A program made the position numbers and the translations under genes. Of a stretch of 64,000 bases of DNA, positions 28,471 to 40,534 are shown piece after piece. The DNA lies in assembly GCA_037043455.1 (NCBI GenBank), contig JAWPHD010005068.1, forward strand, positions 62,001 to 126,000. Reading direction: 5' to 3'. Source of the stretch: Cyrtodaria siliqua (taxonomy: Eukaryota > Mollusca > Bivalvia > Adapedonta > Hiatellidae). The notes under the pieces are model-generated. The model did no database searches, was not told the DNA's origin, and saw nothing but the letters and a program-made list of their open reading frames with translations. Every line of letters begins with the position of its first letter. Positions within the stretch are counted from its first letter, which is position 1.

Positions 28471-29319
28471 ATTATTTATTATTTCCTGTTTTGCTGTCTA
28501 TATAATAAGGGAAAGAAAAAGGGATACTTTTTATTTTTGCTTCAGACACAGAACAATAGCCATGCAATTAGATACACTATCCGGAATGGATCTGAATGGG
28601 GTTTTATTGTAGGTCACATTAAAAAAGTTGCGAATTTACTAATTTTCATTTTTCTGAGTTGACAGTCTGAGCATTATAACAGTAAAAAGCTGTTTGTACC
28701 TACATCACGTGACGATAAATGCCATGAGCGGCATATTCGGATGTAAATCTAAGACCTCTGAAATTATATTTCGATATTTGTAAGTTATGGTTGATTTCAA
28801 AATGTTTGTACATCTATAAATATCAATATTTTGTAAAGAAGTCAGTATATCATCCACTCCACACCACCCTCACACACACCGAGACTTTATTTGAACAAAC
28901 GTGTAGGGTATACAAATCAGCTGCACCCCTACCATAGACTAACTTGGTTGAAAATTACTATTTCTTTTATTATTTTTTTTTTACAGTTTTCTATAACTAT
29001 CACAAAATAAAAACACAGGAATCAAAATGCGGGCACGTTTTGATCCCGGAAACTTCATTTAAACATACATAATAGTTAAGGACATAACGATTATTTCTGA
29101 AAATTAAGTCAGATTTGCTTTTACAATTGTCCCTACTATCTATACACTTATACGCATGTTTCACCCGAGGGTTCATTTCTGAGTTCATTTGAACACATTT
29201 AAAAGTCTATCATATATCAATCATTCTTTAAAACAACTGTCGAAATATGTTCAGCAGTCGTTGAAAAGAAAATTGTTTTAAAGATTGGGCTGATTTTAGT
29301 AATAGCGGCCATGTTTAAT

Positions 29320-29420
29320 TTTGCGATGAAGTCATTTTAACGAATTGAAATATGTTCACATGACTGTGAAGTTTGGTCAAAATGGCCGTGCGGTTTCTGA
29401 GGAAAAGTCGCTTTAAGCAA
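29320..29420 (-). repeat. Dispersed repeat fragment (CTCAGAAACCGC ... TTGACCAAACTTCACA family)
   Basis: On the minus strand this reads ...CGACTTTTCCTCAGAAACCGC...GGCCATTTTGACCAAACTTCACA..., matching the plus-strand sequence at 63890-63965 in order and spacing. It is a second copy of the same dispersed family. Confidence 0.75.
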
Positions 29421-32139
29421 AGTTAACGACGAGGGATGAAATGAATACTTATGGAGGAAGAGCGTCTCCAAAGCTTACTCGGAGTATTCGGTTCATATGA
29501 TCTAAAACGAATATTCATTTCGCAAATGATATTCTAGTATTCCATACTTAAATAATTATATCAAGTATATCCGTTAACCAAATCGACTGCATATAAATAG
29601 TGATGTTTTTACTGTACGACATTTTCGTACGTAGTGCTAATACTTGACAAATACTTTGGTTATCGATTGTACAATACGGGAAGAATGTGTCAATTTTGAA
29701 GAATGTGTCAATTTTGAATTCAGAGAGGGCTATTTCCCTTTCCAAAATATCGTTGTTTTCAAGGAAATGTAAATTATTAGTATTAGTGAGAATAAACTTA
29801 TCCCGAGTTTAATATGTATTAAATGTAGGTATCCTGTGGAACAGGATATGCAGCATCCATAGAACACAGTCGATTAAAACACGCATTCAAAACAAATAAC
29901 AAAGGGATAAATAGAAGCAAAGTATGCGACGCAAAAGACATAATATGGTTGACAACAGGAGTACCGTCTTGGAAACATATACATATGCTATTCGGTAAAC
30001 ATTGTCTTACATCCTCTATGCCCCATTTCCTCTGTTGTCACATGCTTATTTAGGTTTTGATACCGAGATGGTGTATGGGTAATTCATATATGATAGTGTG
30101 TGGTTTTGTTTTGGATTATACGAAGTAAGTTTACTCTTAAGTACCTTATTCTTATGTTTAATGACTAAAATATACATTATTTATGTGTATTTCTTAGTAG
30201 TAGATGTCCCACCTGCATCGAATGTGTTGTAAGATGGACGGTCGGCTATAGTAGTACTATATGCAAATAGTTAAACAACATTAAAGTATATACTGTTCGT
30301 ATTTGTACATTAGTAAAGAAACACACCAAGTGTATTGTAATCATATATGTAACAAAAGTAAATCAGATGTACAGTAGTGTAATACTGATGTATGTAAATT
30401 ATTTTAAAAAATAACAACATGAAAAACCACATGTTTTAAAATGAGGATTTATTATATGTCTAAACCTTAACAAAATGTATTAATAAAGGTGAACAATAAG
30501 CTAGAATGACACGCAAATCGCATTAATATATTATGAACTAAGTTATTTCTAAATAAGAAGGATACATTAATATATCATTTTAAACCAAAATTATTCGAAT
30601 GAACACATAAGTATAAGAAAGAAAATTACGGATCTATAATATATGGCTTAAGGCCTGTATCTGATTTGACATGTACATGCATACGTTTAGTATAGTACGT
30701 TAATGTAAAAACATATATAAACATAACATGTATAAATAAACATATACACTGAACAAAAATCCTAATTATTCACATTAGTATCTTAATTATTTTTTTTATT
30801 TTAATTATATTTTAGAATAGTTGTGTGATAAGTATTTTGTTCTGACAAATAGTTTGTAAAATATTTATTTTTTTGTTTATTTTTTTTACATCTTATGGGA
30901 GTTACGCTCCATTTATATGAAAAATGATATGTGCTGATAAAATACTTAACATGAATCGAAATCTGCTTAAAGATATAAAATTCTTAAAATTGGTAGGAAA
31001 TAATATAAAACAAAACCATAAAAGTTTGACCATTTATTGCACCAGAGCAGACGATTTAAACTTGTTATTTTGCAGTTCAACCATAACTCTAATCAAGCGT
31101 AAAATACACAAAACAATAAGAATATTTTTGACATATTCTTAGGTGGGTACATAGGAATAGTGACTAGTATATAAATATAACAAATAGTTAAAACATGTGT
31201 GAACAAAAATCGATCACAAGTATACAGTGTGTACAACATTTTACTTGGGAACGAGAATCGCTATTAAGTATATGGCAGGTTTCTGGATAAGATAAAGTTG
31301 ATAGTTTAAAATGGTCATATGCTCTGAAATAGTTACACATCGTCACCATTTACTATGTAAATAAAAATAATAAAAATAAATGTTATACCAATAGAGCATC
31401 GATTATTCTAAACATACTGCTATCTAAAAATCAAAATAAATACTGCCAAAAGGAGATCATTTGGATGTAACAAACACAACCAAAATAATAAAGTAGCACA
31501 TTCGGTCTTACTGAGTCTGTTCATGAGAGGTAATATGTGAAGCAATATCTCTTACGCCCCTTAACATCGTCTTAAGCGATATTCAACTTCCAAGCCACCT
31601 ATATTGGGGTTTATGATCTCTCAGGACAAGTAAACACTTAACTACTGATTAGTTCCATTTTTAAATACAGTAGAATCATTAATGACTTTAACATGCAAGC
31701 AAGTCATACTAAGTCAGATCAAAACAGTTGTGTGGTGTTCTTATATTTCAACTTTAGACTTACAGCTATTGAACCTTTTTTATTGTGCAGCAGCACATCC
31801 TACGTTTGCTGAAGGCGTGTAATGAGATATAATCACAAAGTTTAACATACATATAATTAGTAAACATACTAATATTATACAATACACAACAGCAACAATA
31901 ACTTAAAATGCATTTTAACTATTAGGTATATTTGAAATTAACCCAAGCGAGGTAGTTAGTGTAAAACGTAAACGAGCATATGTAATAATTCAAATATCAA
32001 TGTTTTGAACATTTTACAAATGGAAGTACAGTTTACTAAAATAATTGAAAACACAGTCTGTAATCACACCGTTATAATACGGTGTACCCATGCACATGTT
32101 CGTCATAAACAGTGTTAGTGGTGGCTCTTTTCTGCATTG

Positions 32140-32325
32140 CATTAAATTGGATATTATAGTCGCACCAACAGCTAAGGTCATATCGTGGCAATTTTGTGCA
32201 TGAGAGTTCCGTAAACCAGCTGGGTAGCTTCCTCAAATAAAGATTCCTGGTCCCATGAAGACTCGAACCTACAGCGGTGAGGTAAGTGATTTCAAGGCAG
32301 AGACTCTAAACACTCAATAACGTGT
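32140..32325 (-). mobile_element. tRNA-derived SINE, minus strand
   Basis: The minus strand reads TTTAGAGTCTCTGCCTTGAAATCACTTACCTCACCGCTGTAGGTTCGAGTC; the B box is at 32260-32269 (minus). The body after it (ATTTGAGGAAG...AGCTGG...CATGCACAAAATTGCCA) aligns with the element at 60848-61110, so both belong to one family. The acceptor-stem halves are not intact, so it is not a tRNA gene. Confidence 0.75.
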
Positions 32326-33034
32326 AACATTATAAACGTTTGTTTTAATTTCCCTAAGACAATACATGCTATAACTGCATCATCGGCAACACCCACAACT
32401 TTAAGTCACACGCGGTTCATTTCACGAATACTCTCTATATATTATGAAACATTTTAGGAGATAGATGAGATATTGATACGTTTGTTTTGTTGAATATTTC
32501 ATTATAACATCCATTACATTACAAGGTTTTTGAATAACAATATTTTAATTATTTAAAAAAATAAGTAGCACAAAAGATGACATTCATTAAAAATGGAGGT
32601 AAGTATACATATCCCTGGTAAAGCATTTACGTATATTAGTAATCAGTAGCACAGTAGTAAATCTCACTGCAGTATAAATTATTAACAGTGAGTTGTTAAT
32701 AAAAGAAACAATCGCTAGTGAATTGACAAGTTTAATAATAAAATATAACAAACTGCACATGCTCAAATAAGATCTTCCGTGTCTGGTTTGGAAAGAGTTG
32801 ATATGTGTTTAACAATTTTATAACAATTAGCATGTTGCTTATTGTAATGTGTATTTATATTTGCTATATAACCAAATAATCATCGTTTAGCTATGAGTCA
32901 TATATTATTTAGTCTTTGCTTCGGAAGAATTTGCCAAATTTACATTAATATGTGCAAAGTTAACAAGGAGTTTTATATTTATAGATTTAAGGTACGGACA
33001 ACTAATCACGTAACTACACCGTGAAAATGGCGAT

Positions 33035-36000
33035 TTAAGAAGGAAAAGCCTTGATGGTTCCCTTGATCAGTTTCCTGCATATGGGACATTTCCGTAGAGC
33101 AGGAGCACATTCCGGACAGGCAACCATGTGACCACACGGTAGAAACACGATACATGCGTCCTTATCAATACATATCTTACACATCATTTGTTCTCGAAGA
33201 CTCCGGTTCTCTTCAGCTATAGATTTGACGTCTGAAAGTGAAACATATATATTAACATGCAAAACTAGGAAAGATGCTTAACGTCGCTTTTAACAAACTT
33301 TCAGTCGTATCAAGTGATTTAGTATTAGTGAGCTCAATGCTCAAATTAATAGTGCTGCCACACTGTAATAACACTCACTGACAGCGGTTTACCCAGTCCT
33401 AGCACTACCCTTTATATGCCAAACGTCAAACAAGGGAGCTACTACATTTTTATGAAACATGTGGAGTATCTAGTATGAGAATCGAACCCACGACCTACCA
33501 CGTGCTAGGCGGACTCACTACTAAGTACTACGCAACCGCCGCGGTTAAATGTTAAATTAATACACAGTAAATTAATAGACTGTTTTTAATATACATGATT
33601 TGCTTCATAAAAATGATGAAAACTTGTTGAAGGAAATATTGATATCTTATATTAAAAAAAAAAATGGAGTCAATATATGAATAAAATACGAACCTGCTTT
33701 CAATGGCAAGCTGATTTTGGATTGATATGTGTCTCCTTCCTTTAGTGAACTGCTTACAGGTACAGATGGTTGTTGCCAGGTAGACAAGGCAAGTGACGTA
33801 GTTGCATATTGGGCTGTATCTCGATTATCATCGAGAATGATTTCCAGTAATGCTTCCGCTGTAGCGGCTGTATTTCCTGCAATAGCATCAATGCAACATA
33901 GGCATGGGTAGATATGTTCTTGCATTGGAAAAGAAGAATGATGCTAACAGTGACACTATACTAGTTTATAAAGTAACATTTTGTTAGAAACTGGGACCAT
34001 ACGCCGCTTGCCATAGAATGGTATGAAAATATCTCATGGAAGGTTTCATGTTCACCGTCATATGCATACCATCTTCGGGATGGCTCAGATTGCTGTACCT
34101 CTGATATTTTATATGAGTTCTGCTCAACCCGGGGCTAGAAGACGTGAACGGTAGCAATCACTTTTCACTACCATTCAGGAACAGTCTAAATCAAACCGAG
34201 GCTGCAATATAATTTGCATTTATTGTCTTTGGTGGTTTCAAAATATCTCCTTTCATACTCTTTGAAAATTGTCTAATGGAAATGCTGGACAGTTATATAG
34301 TATGTTACTGGTATCTTCACTGGAACTGTTGTTTTATTTATATTGACTTTCTTAATGAACACATATAACCAGAAGAATAAACTCCCACATCCTTTATAAT
34401 TTAGATAGACAAGAGGTTTCTGTCAATGTGTGCTGTTATCTGATTGGTACAATTGCTGTTACTCTCTGACCTGTTCTGTATGTACGTTGTATCGTAGATA
34501 CATAAGAAAAAAAGGTCAAAGCAGAGGGTGCTGTATTTAATGTCTATAGTTATTATATATATGTATTGTTTTAAATGTATTGTTTTAAATATAATACACC
34601 TTACCATGATAAGTTTTGTATATCAGTATTGCATCTTGTATAACTGTCCTAATGTATCCCATTTCTAATACACTTTCTGCTGCAGCGCTATTTATATATG
34701 TATTTACTGTGTAATGTGTCTTTTCACTTGCGACACGCGTATGTGTTAGCTCGTTTGTCGTAACTTCAGTTTTCGAATTCTGAAATTAGAAATATAACTG
34801 TAGAAAATATGAGAAGATTTATTTGTTGATATTTCGTTGATGTTGTTAATCGATATTCAAGTACACATTGCAAATTTTAAAATAATCGAAAATATTTACT
34901 GAGTTTCTCCGTAAAATCCCTGACTCCTCTATTTCTTCATCCCCCAGTTCATCTTCCCTGTATATTTGTATATATTCGTTTCCTTTGCATTGTCTTAAGT
35001 AGGAACATTTAGGGTACCATCGTGCATGTTCTATCCAGGGACTGTCTCCATACACCCAGTTCTTAAGACCACCATCACAGAAAAAGCAGCCAACGCAATC
35101 TTGGAAGCCTTTATAATAAAAATATTAATAAGTATAAAAACTCAATACTTTACTAATATAACACAGAAACCAAATAGCTTTCAGAACAAATTATATTGAC
35201 AGATTTAATGAAAAATGGCAAACTTACACTAATCTTATTGAACATAATCACAATAAGGGTGTTTCAAAATCAGTGGAAGTTTGTTTTTCCGCCTATTTTT
35301 TGTTTTTATTTTTTTCCTAAGCATTCTGTTTCAAACAAAAGCACTCATATAGGTTTACCACCACCAATTACATGTAAACCTCCGAGGTGTAGTCGAATGT
35401 AGTTCCTATAATAAAAAGTAATCCCTCCTTTTTCGATGGAAATGGGCATTATAAGTAGGGGAAACCTGCCCATTTCTATTCGATTTTTTATGGTTATATG
35501 TATAAGAAGCGTATTAATAGGTTTTACTGGATCACTGATGAACATTTTCGAAATTTCGACTCTATGCTTACACTTTGTGAGCAATGAAAACAGTCGATCA
35601 ATAAAAACAGCTGTACCCTTGACCTGTTTAGTAAACAAACGAGAACTTTCTTACATTTCTTGTGACCCCACGTTTTCTGTTGATTTTTCAAGTGGAAAAA
35701 TAGTTTTCTATATGAACATTACACTGCTGCATTATCCATACCTGAGTTGAATTTGCAGCAAATCATTAATATGTGACACTTTAACATTGGTGTTTATGGG
35801 GAAAATAATTAGTGCTTTCATACCTATATTATGTGCACGTGTGTGTATATAAGAAGGGAAACAATCCGTTTTTTAAATAAGGACTGAATATAACATGAAT
35901 TATCCTCCATTCTTTAATATACATAGCATATTGTTGTGGCAACAAAAATAATAGAAGAAAAAACTTTCTCCGTCTTAGCATTGGTTGGATTTAATTGTAA

Positions 36001-37477
36001 CAGACTGTGTAAATGTACTATAACCAACTATAAATCATTTTACGACAGTGAGACATAAAACTGTCGGTGTTTTTTTTTTGTGTTTTTTTTTCCTGCATGC
36101 AATAAGAAACAAATCTCGATTATATAAATAGAGAAACTTGTTAGTTTCTTTTCTGTATGACTATTTATTTGGCTGGCATGTACTATCAATACTGTGTTGC
36201 ATAGTTATATCACTATTTATTACAATTGCTAATTATTGTCTGGTACTACGGGGGATGATTCTCCGACCGCCGTGTACCTATGACGGGGAAAATAAATGGG
36301 CCGTCTTTATTTTTAAAGATGGCCGAAAAATAAAAATAAAAAATAAATAAACTTCCCCAGTCAGTTTTATTCCCTAGGGAAGCCCATTGCCGAGCTCAGT
36401 CGTCTCCCCGACAACCCTCAGTGAGACACTCATCACCATGTTTTAATTCATGTTTGGTGGATGAAGTTTCCGACTAAAACAGAGGTTTGGAAGGGCCCAA
36501 AAATGCTCAGGTGGAAAAGATAACCTCGCGGAGAAGTTCCGGCCCGAGGGGGCGTGGGTGGTGGGTGGGGAACGGCCTGTTCCACCGGCAAATATGGCAT
36601 ATGCCTTATTCGTTTTAAGAATAAGAAAGATGTACATTTAACACTTATAATATTTTAATGTTATGAAATATGCTTAGTTACCTGCATAATAAAATCCAGC
36701 TTCAGCAAGTTCTTCTGAGGTTTGAATATGGTGTGATGACCATCCGGTATATGACGACATTCTGGGCGATTTTATAGCATAGTCTGGATGTTTAGCACGA
36801 TCAAAACCTATGCCAGATAAACTAGTTATTTCATTTTGAATATGAACACTATTAGCAGGACTACTTGTATTGCTAGCATTGTGTGCAGTTCTTGTTCTAG
36901 TGGTACTGGTGTGTTCATCTACGCTTTTATTTAAACCATTGTGTCTGTCTATTGGTGTTATATTTTGAGAAGCGTTTGTCCGTGTTTCGGAAATCACTAA
37001 CTCTGCACGTTCGTTAGGCCTTGGTGTCGATTTTGCAAACGAATTTCTAATTTGCATGTCATTATGGCCACCACTGATACCACATTTGATATTGTCATTA
37101 ATTCCAACACACTCTAGTCCATTTTCATTGGTTTCTCTTTCCTCAGCCTTTTGTTCAGTAATGTCTAATTCCGAACCATGTATAGAAACATTATGATTAT
37201 CCTCACCACAAACAAAACTGCATATCGGCACTAGACGTTTATGAACTTGAGTAGCTGTCTCATCTAAACTCCAATTTCTATTTCTGATTCCACAACAAAA
37301 ACAAATCACTTCTTCTCCCAGTCCGTTATAATAGAATCCAGCCTGTGCCAATCTCATTGGCATCATCGGTGATGTCTTTGGAAAGTTCTTAAATGATTCG
37401 TACCGCGCCCACTCGTACTTCATTAAGTCAATGTGTGAGGCACCCGTTCTGGTGATATCGTGAAAGTAGTTATCCAT
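33035..37477 (-). CDS. IAP family protein, BIR-BIR-UBA-RING, complete five-exon gene (519 aa)
   Basis: Inhibitor-of-apoptosis E3 ubiquitin ligase type. Exons (minus): 36682-37477, 34900-35108, 34605-34779, 33694-33876, 33035-33231. All introns are GT..AG, phases agree, and the sum is 1560 nt (519 codons plus stop). BIR1 is at about residues 22-90 (C59, C62, H79, C86). BIR2 is at about 228-302 (C273, C276, H293, C300), with the groove-type [13 protein letters not shown] motif. A UBA-like segment is at about 370-410 ([20 protein letters not shown], continuing across the next junction as [11 protein letters not shown]). The C-terminal C3HC4 RING has C472, C475, C487, H489, C493, C496, C503, C506. 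No CARD is present. Known family roles are caspase or adaptor binding by BIRs, ubiquitin binding by UBA and ubiquitin transfer by RING; substrates here are unknown. It is a same-strand paralog of the gene at 12-1662. Intron 4 contains a SINE. Confidence 0.93.
33340..33545 (-). mobile_element. tRNA-derived SINE inside intron 4 of the IAP gene
   Basis: The minus strand reads CCGCGGCGGTTGCGTAGT...AGTCCGCCTAGCACGTGGTAGGTCGTGGGTTCGATTC, with the B box at 33479-33488 (minus). It ends about 150 bp from the exon 4 donor and does not touch a splice site. The head differs from the 32140 and 60848 family, so it is a separate tRNA-head SINE. Confidence 0.65.
35109..36681 (-). other. Intron 1 of the complete IAP gene (1.57 kb)
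   Basis: Donor GTAACT at 36681, acceptor ATAAAG at 35109. Overlapping open frames at 35345-35750 on both strands lack any recognised domain. A GC-richer patch at about 36255-36620 contrasts with the AT-rich rest and may be a fragment of an inserted element; no family was recognised. Confidence 0.6.
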
Positions 37478-37520
37478 AGTTTTCCAGTATTCTTGATATG
37501 AAATGTCTCCGTAGAACTAG

Positions 37521-37970
37521 CCCTTCTATGCTGAACTGAATGATATTGCCTTGGCAATGTTTAGTCTTAGCCCATCTATGCTGAACTGAATGAAATTGCC
37601 TTGGCAATGTTTCGTCTTAGCCCTTCAATGCCGAACTGAATGATATTGCCTTGGCAATGTTTCGTCTTAGCCCTTCTATGCCAAACTGAATGATATTGCC
37701 TTGGCAATGTTTCGTCTTAGCCCTTCTATGCCGAACTGAATGATATTGCCTTGGCAATGTTTCGTCTTAGCCCTTCTATGCCGAACTGAATGATATTGCC
37801 TTGGCAATGTTTCGTCTTAGCCCTTCTATGCCGAACTGAATGATATGGCCTTGGCAATGTTTCATCTTAGCCCTTCTATGCTGATCTGAATGATATTGCC
37901 TTGGCAATGTTTCGTCTTAGCTCTTCTATGCCGAACTGAATGATATGGCCTTGGCAATGTTTCGTCTTTA
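37521..37970. repeat. 50 bp tandem repeat, nine copies, just upstream of the IAP start codon
   Basis: Units start at 37521, 37571, 37621 and so on to 37921, each exactly 50 bp (CCCTTCTATGCCGAACTGAA ... TTGCCTTGGCAATGTTTCGTCTTAG). Each unit holds the inverted repeat TTGCC-TT-GGCAA. The array ends 43 bp from the ATG at 37477 (reading on the minus strand), so it lies in the promoter or 5' UTR of the IAP gene. Confidence 0.97.
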
Positions 37971-39527
37971 AAGAATTCGTTTATGTATCGCACTCTACTT
38001 TAAGTTTATGTCTGCAAGATAAACAAAGGGCAACTATATGTTGTATTCAACCGAAAGGTAAAACTAGCTATATGTTTTTAAAACAGTTTTAATGCAAACA
38101 CATGTTTGCATATATGGATATGCGCTTTAAACTGTGCATTAGTTTACAGATCACACAGAGAACACACGTTTTGAATGGTGCAGTTATGAAATTAACAAAT
38201 CTTTTAGACTTGGCATGTTTCTTAAATTATCGATACTGACCGTGTACCAGCAGAGAATGTATATTAACACTTTTCACGAAAAAATAGTAACACTGTTTTT
38301 AATTTACTGGTCACAACAAGTGATAAGACCGGTATTTATTGTTTCTTACCTGTGTTAGAGATTTACAAAGGATACATCATGCATTTCATCGGAATCAGCG
38401 GTCAAATTTAATATTGACACATTATGATATTTTGAATTTTAAAGGCTCAAAACATTGTGAATGAGCCATAAAAAGACTCTTCATTTAGTACAAGGAAATT
38501 CAATCTGCACAGTAACATGTTCTATCCTAGATTACGCACCAGTGTTAATTTGAACATTTTAGATCCACTGTCATTTAAACATGTATGGTGGATTAACATT
38601 TCAGAATTGTTATTCCTGAGATGATGCCTGCACAATAGATTGATTGATATGAATGTTAATCATGAACTGGCACATTTTTAAAAAAAATAAGATTCTACAA
38701 AAATCATGGTATAAAGGGATTTATTCCATTTCTATTCGAAGGAGTTTTGTCACTTTTAGTTATGACGGACATTTATTTAAATGTTTTCATGTCACCAGTT
38801 TAATAATTAAAAACATGAACATATTTTAGACTGTTCTAAAAACTATTATGTTCATGTGTTGAATTTCTGCTGAATGTCGTACTCAAATGATTTAAAGATT
38901 TATATATAAGCTGTACCCTTTTCGAGAATCTTCTATTCAGTACGAGCATACACATTTGCTATATACTCGTATATATATCTGAATTTGCTATATAATGCTA
39001 TCATATTTTAACCCGTGAGAATTATGTAGGTCGTGACTAGTACAGAAAGGTTTATACTACCTCGCACATTGTTCCAGAGTATTAAACTGAGATGTTTAAA
39101 CATATAGCCAAGTAATCCGATATAACTGCATGTAGTATAACCAGATTAAATTTTATGAATGAAATACGGTTTATATAAGCAGAACGCCTGTACTTTGTCT
39201 ATCTATAATTAGCTTGATAGCGTATTGGTTATTTTCCTGCTTCATATATGGTAAACACACGATTAGTGTAGTTGTTTCCTGTTAACACTGGAGCGTTTGG
39301 CCCATTTCTGCGTATTCCTAATACGGTAGTCTCATTAAAAAGTCACGTGGGGCGGAGGCGTGGCGAATGTGTGCATGCTCAGTCAGTGTTAAAGAATAAA
39401 AATGGTGGCTGCCGGATGACTGACATGGGTATAGTACTTGGAAGCGCTGATCTCTCAAGTGAGCACATTTTGTTGGAATTTCCCTTTGCTTAAAATAGAT
39501 GCTCACTCGTCCCATAAGCACGCGCTA
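37971..39527. other. Intergenic interval between the IAP and SGNH genes
   Basis: AT-rich up to about 39270, then somewhat GC-richer towards the SGNH exon. A CACGTG E-box lies at about 39343. No coding or mobile feature was recognised; the short frame at 39272-39493 shows no domain. Confidence 0.5.
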
Positions 39528-39563
39528 TGACGTCATCACTATGTTGTGAACAAGATGGCAGCC
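39528..39563 (+). promoter_or_regulatory. CRE palindrome, two-codon uORF and YY1-like start context
   Basis: TGACGTCA, the full cAMP-response element, is at 39528-39535. A minimal uORF, ATG TTG TGA, is at 39541-39549. CAAGATGGCAGCC at 39551-39563 is a YY1-like element overlapping the start codon at 39555. This combination is typical of TATA-less promoters with very short 5' UTRs; activity is inferred. Confidence 0.55.
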
Positions 39564-39928
39564 TCCATGAAAAATGCATTGATTGCTAGAAATTGTCCGT
39601 TTTTGGTTCTTGGGGACTCTTATGTGGGTCATTTGAAGCGATATCTTGAAGGAAGGGGTCCTCATCGGGTAGGAGATGACAGGTTTGATACAGAGGGAAC
39701 ATCGTTTGTATCGTATAGCGGAATCACAGCCAAGATTCTTTATCAGAAGATTCATGGCTCTCTCTCGGCGAATACCAAATACGTTTTTTTGCATGTTGGT
39801 GGTAACGACATCGGCTTGCAGGAAACGGAGTTCAGTATCGTCGAGGATATTGTGAAAATAGTGCTACTGTTACGTTCCAGAGAGATCTTTGTGTCTGTCA
39901 GTAGTGTCATGCGCCGCCCTCGTTGGAG
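39555..39928 (+). CDS. SGNH-hydrolase-like protein, first exon
   Basis: SGNH/GDSL-type esterase fold with family block I as LGDSYVGHL (candidate nucleophile Ser22), a block-II-like Gly in SYSGITA (about residue 56), and block III as LHVGGNDIG (Asn84 as oxyanion residue). The exon starts at ATG 39555 (next Met 39567) and probably ends at the donor GGAG/GTATGT at 39928; read through, the frame stops at 39971. The DxxH block with the catalytic Asp and His is absent, so it must lie in downstream exons or be lost; no such exon was found up to 42400. SGNH domains of this kind occur in host esterases and in ORF1 proteins of CR1-like LINEs and other mobile elements. The promoter-like upstream sequence favours a host or domesticated gene, but a retroelement relic is not excluded. 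Confidence 0.6.
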
Positions 39929-40232
39929 GTATGTAGTAGGACTCGGTTGTGGGGTACATACAAATAGATAGATAGGTTGGTAAGCGCGTTAGTACTGTCT
40001 CGCCGCAGAGCTAGCATTTATGGCGATATCAGTTGAGCGTCTGCTTCACATGCAAGGGGTCCCGAGTTCAAACCCTCTGAGTACCTAAATATTTATGTGT
40101 AGTTTTTTCCGGTCCGATTACATTGGTGGAGAATCCGGATAGGCATTGTATGAGGTTATGCCCAGATGCCTAGATCATTGTATATGTTGTTGTTTATATG
40201 TGTTGTGGGATATCAAATATCAAAAATAAAAA
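39922..40232 (+). repeat. First copy of a ~311 bp tandem duplication holding a tRNA-derived SINE
   Basis: Starts with GTTGGAGGTATGTAGTAGGACTC, which recurs at 40233. The SINE head has an A-box-like stretch at 40027-40039 (TATCAGTTGAGCG) and a B box at 40064-40074 (GAGTTCAAACC), and the unit ends AAAAATAAAAAG. The duplicated segment includes the SGNH exon end and its donor. Confidence 0.75.
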
Positions 40233-40530
40233 GGTTGGAGGTATGTAGTAGGACTCAGTTGCAGGGTATTTAAATAGATAGGTTGATAAGCGCGTTACTA
40301 CTGTCTCGCCGCAGAACTAGCTTTTATGGTGATATCAGTTGAGCGTCTGCTTCACATGCAAGGGGTCCCGAGTTCAAACCTGATGATTGCCTAATTATTT
40401 GTGTAATTATTCCGGCCCGATTACAGTGGGTGTCTTCTTCCCTGTATGAAGCTATAGTATAGGGTCTGTAAACACTAACGTTAGACAGGGCTGGGGTGGG
40501 GGTATATTGACTCTGCAAAATAAAATGTTA
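40233..40530 (+). repeat. Second copy of the SINE-bearing duplication
   Basis: Repeats the flank GTTGGAGGTATGTAGTAGGACTC and the SINE head, with the B box at 40370-40380. It diverges after the head (ATTATTCCGGCCCGATTACAGTGG) and runs into the G-rich repeats. It therefore also carries a decoy copy of the SGNH exon donor. Confidence 0.7.
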
Positions 40531-40534
40531 TGTT

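Larger units (their letters stand above)
27549..33034. other. AT-rich interval without a recognised gene
   Basis: No exon with convincing protein similarity or splice context was found on either strand. Recognisable content is listed separately: a 10 bp hairpin at 28442-28470, a dispersed-repeat fragment at about 29320-29420 and a SINE at about 32140-32325. Short open frames (for example 29000-29188 minus, 30924-31142 plus) have AT-driven composition and no domain signature. The 3' end of the complete IAP gene lies at the right edge. Confidence 0.6.

Noticed and set aside
35345..35750. Overlapping 97 and 104 codon frames on opposite strands in IAP intron 1
   Set aside because: They lie inside an intron defined by consistent exon phases, overlap each other antisense, and show no domain.
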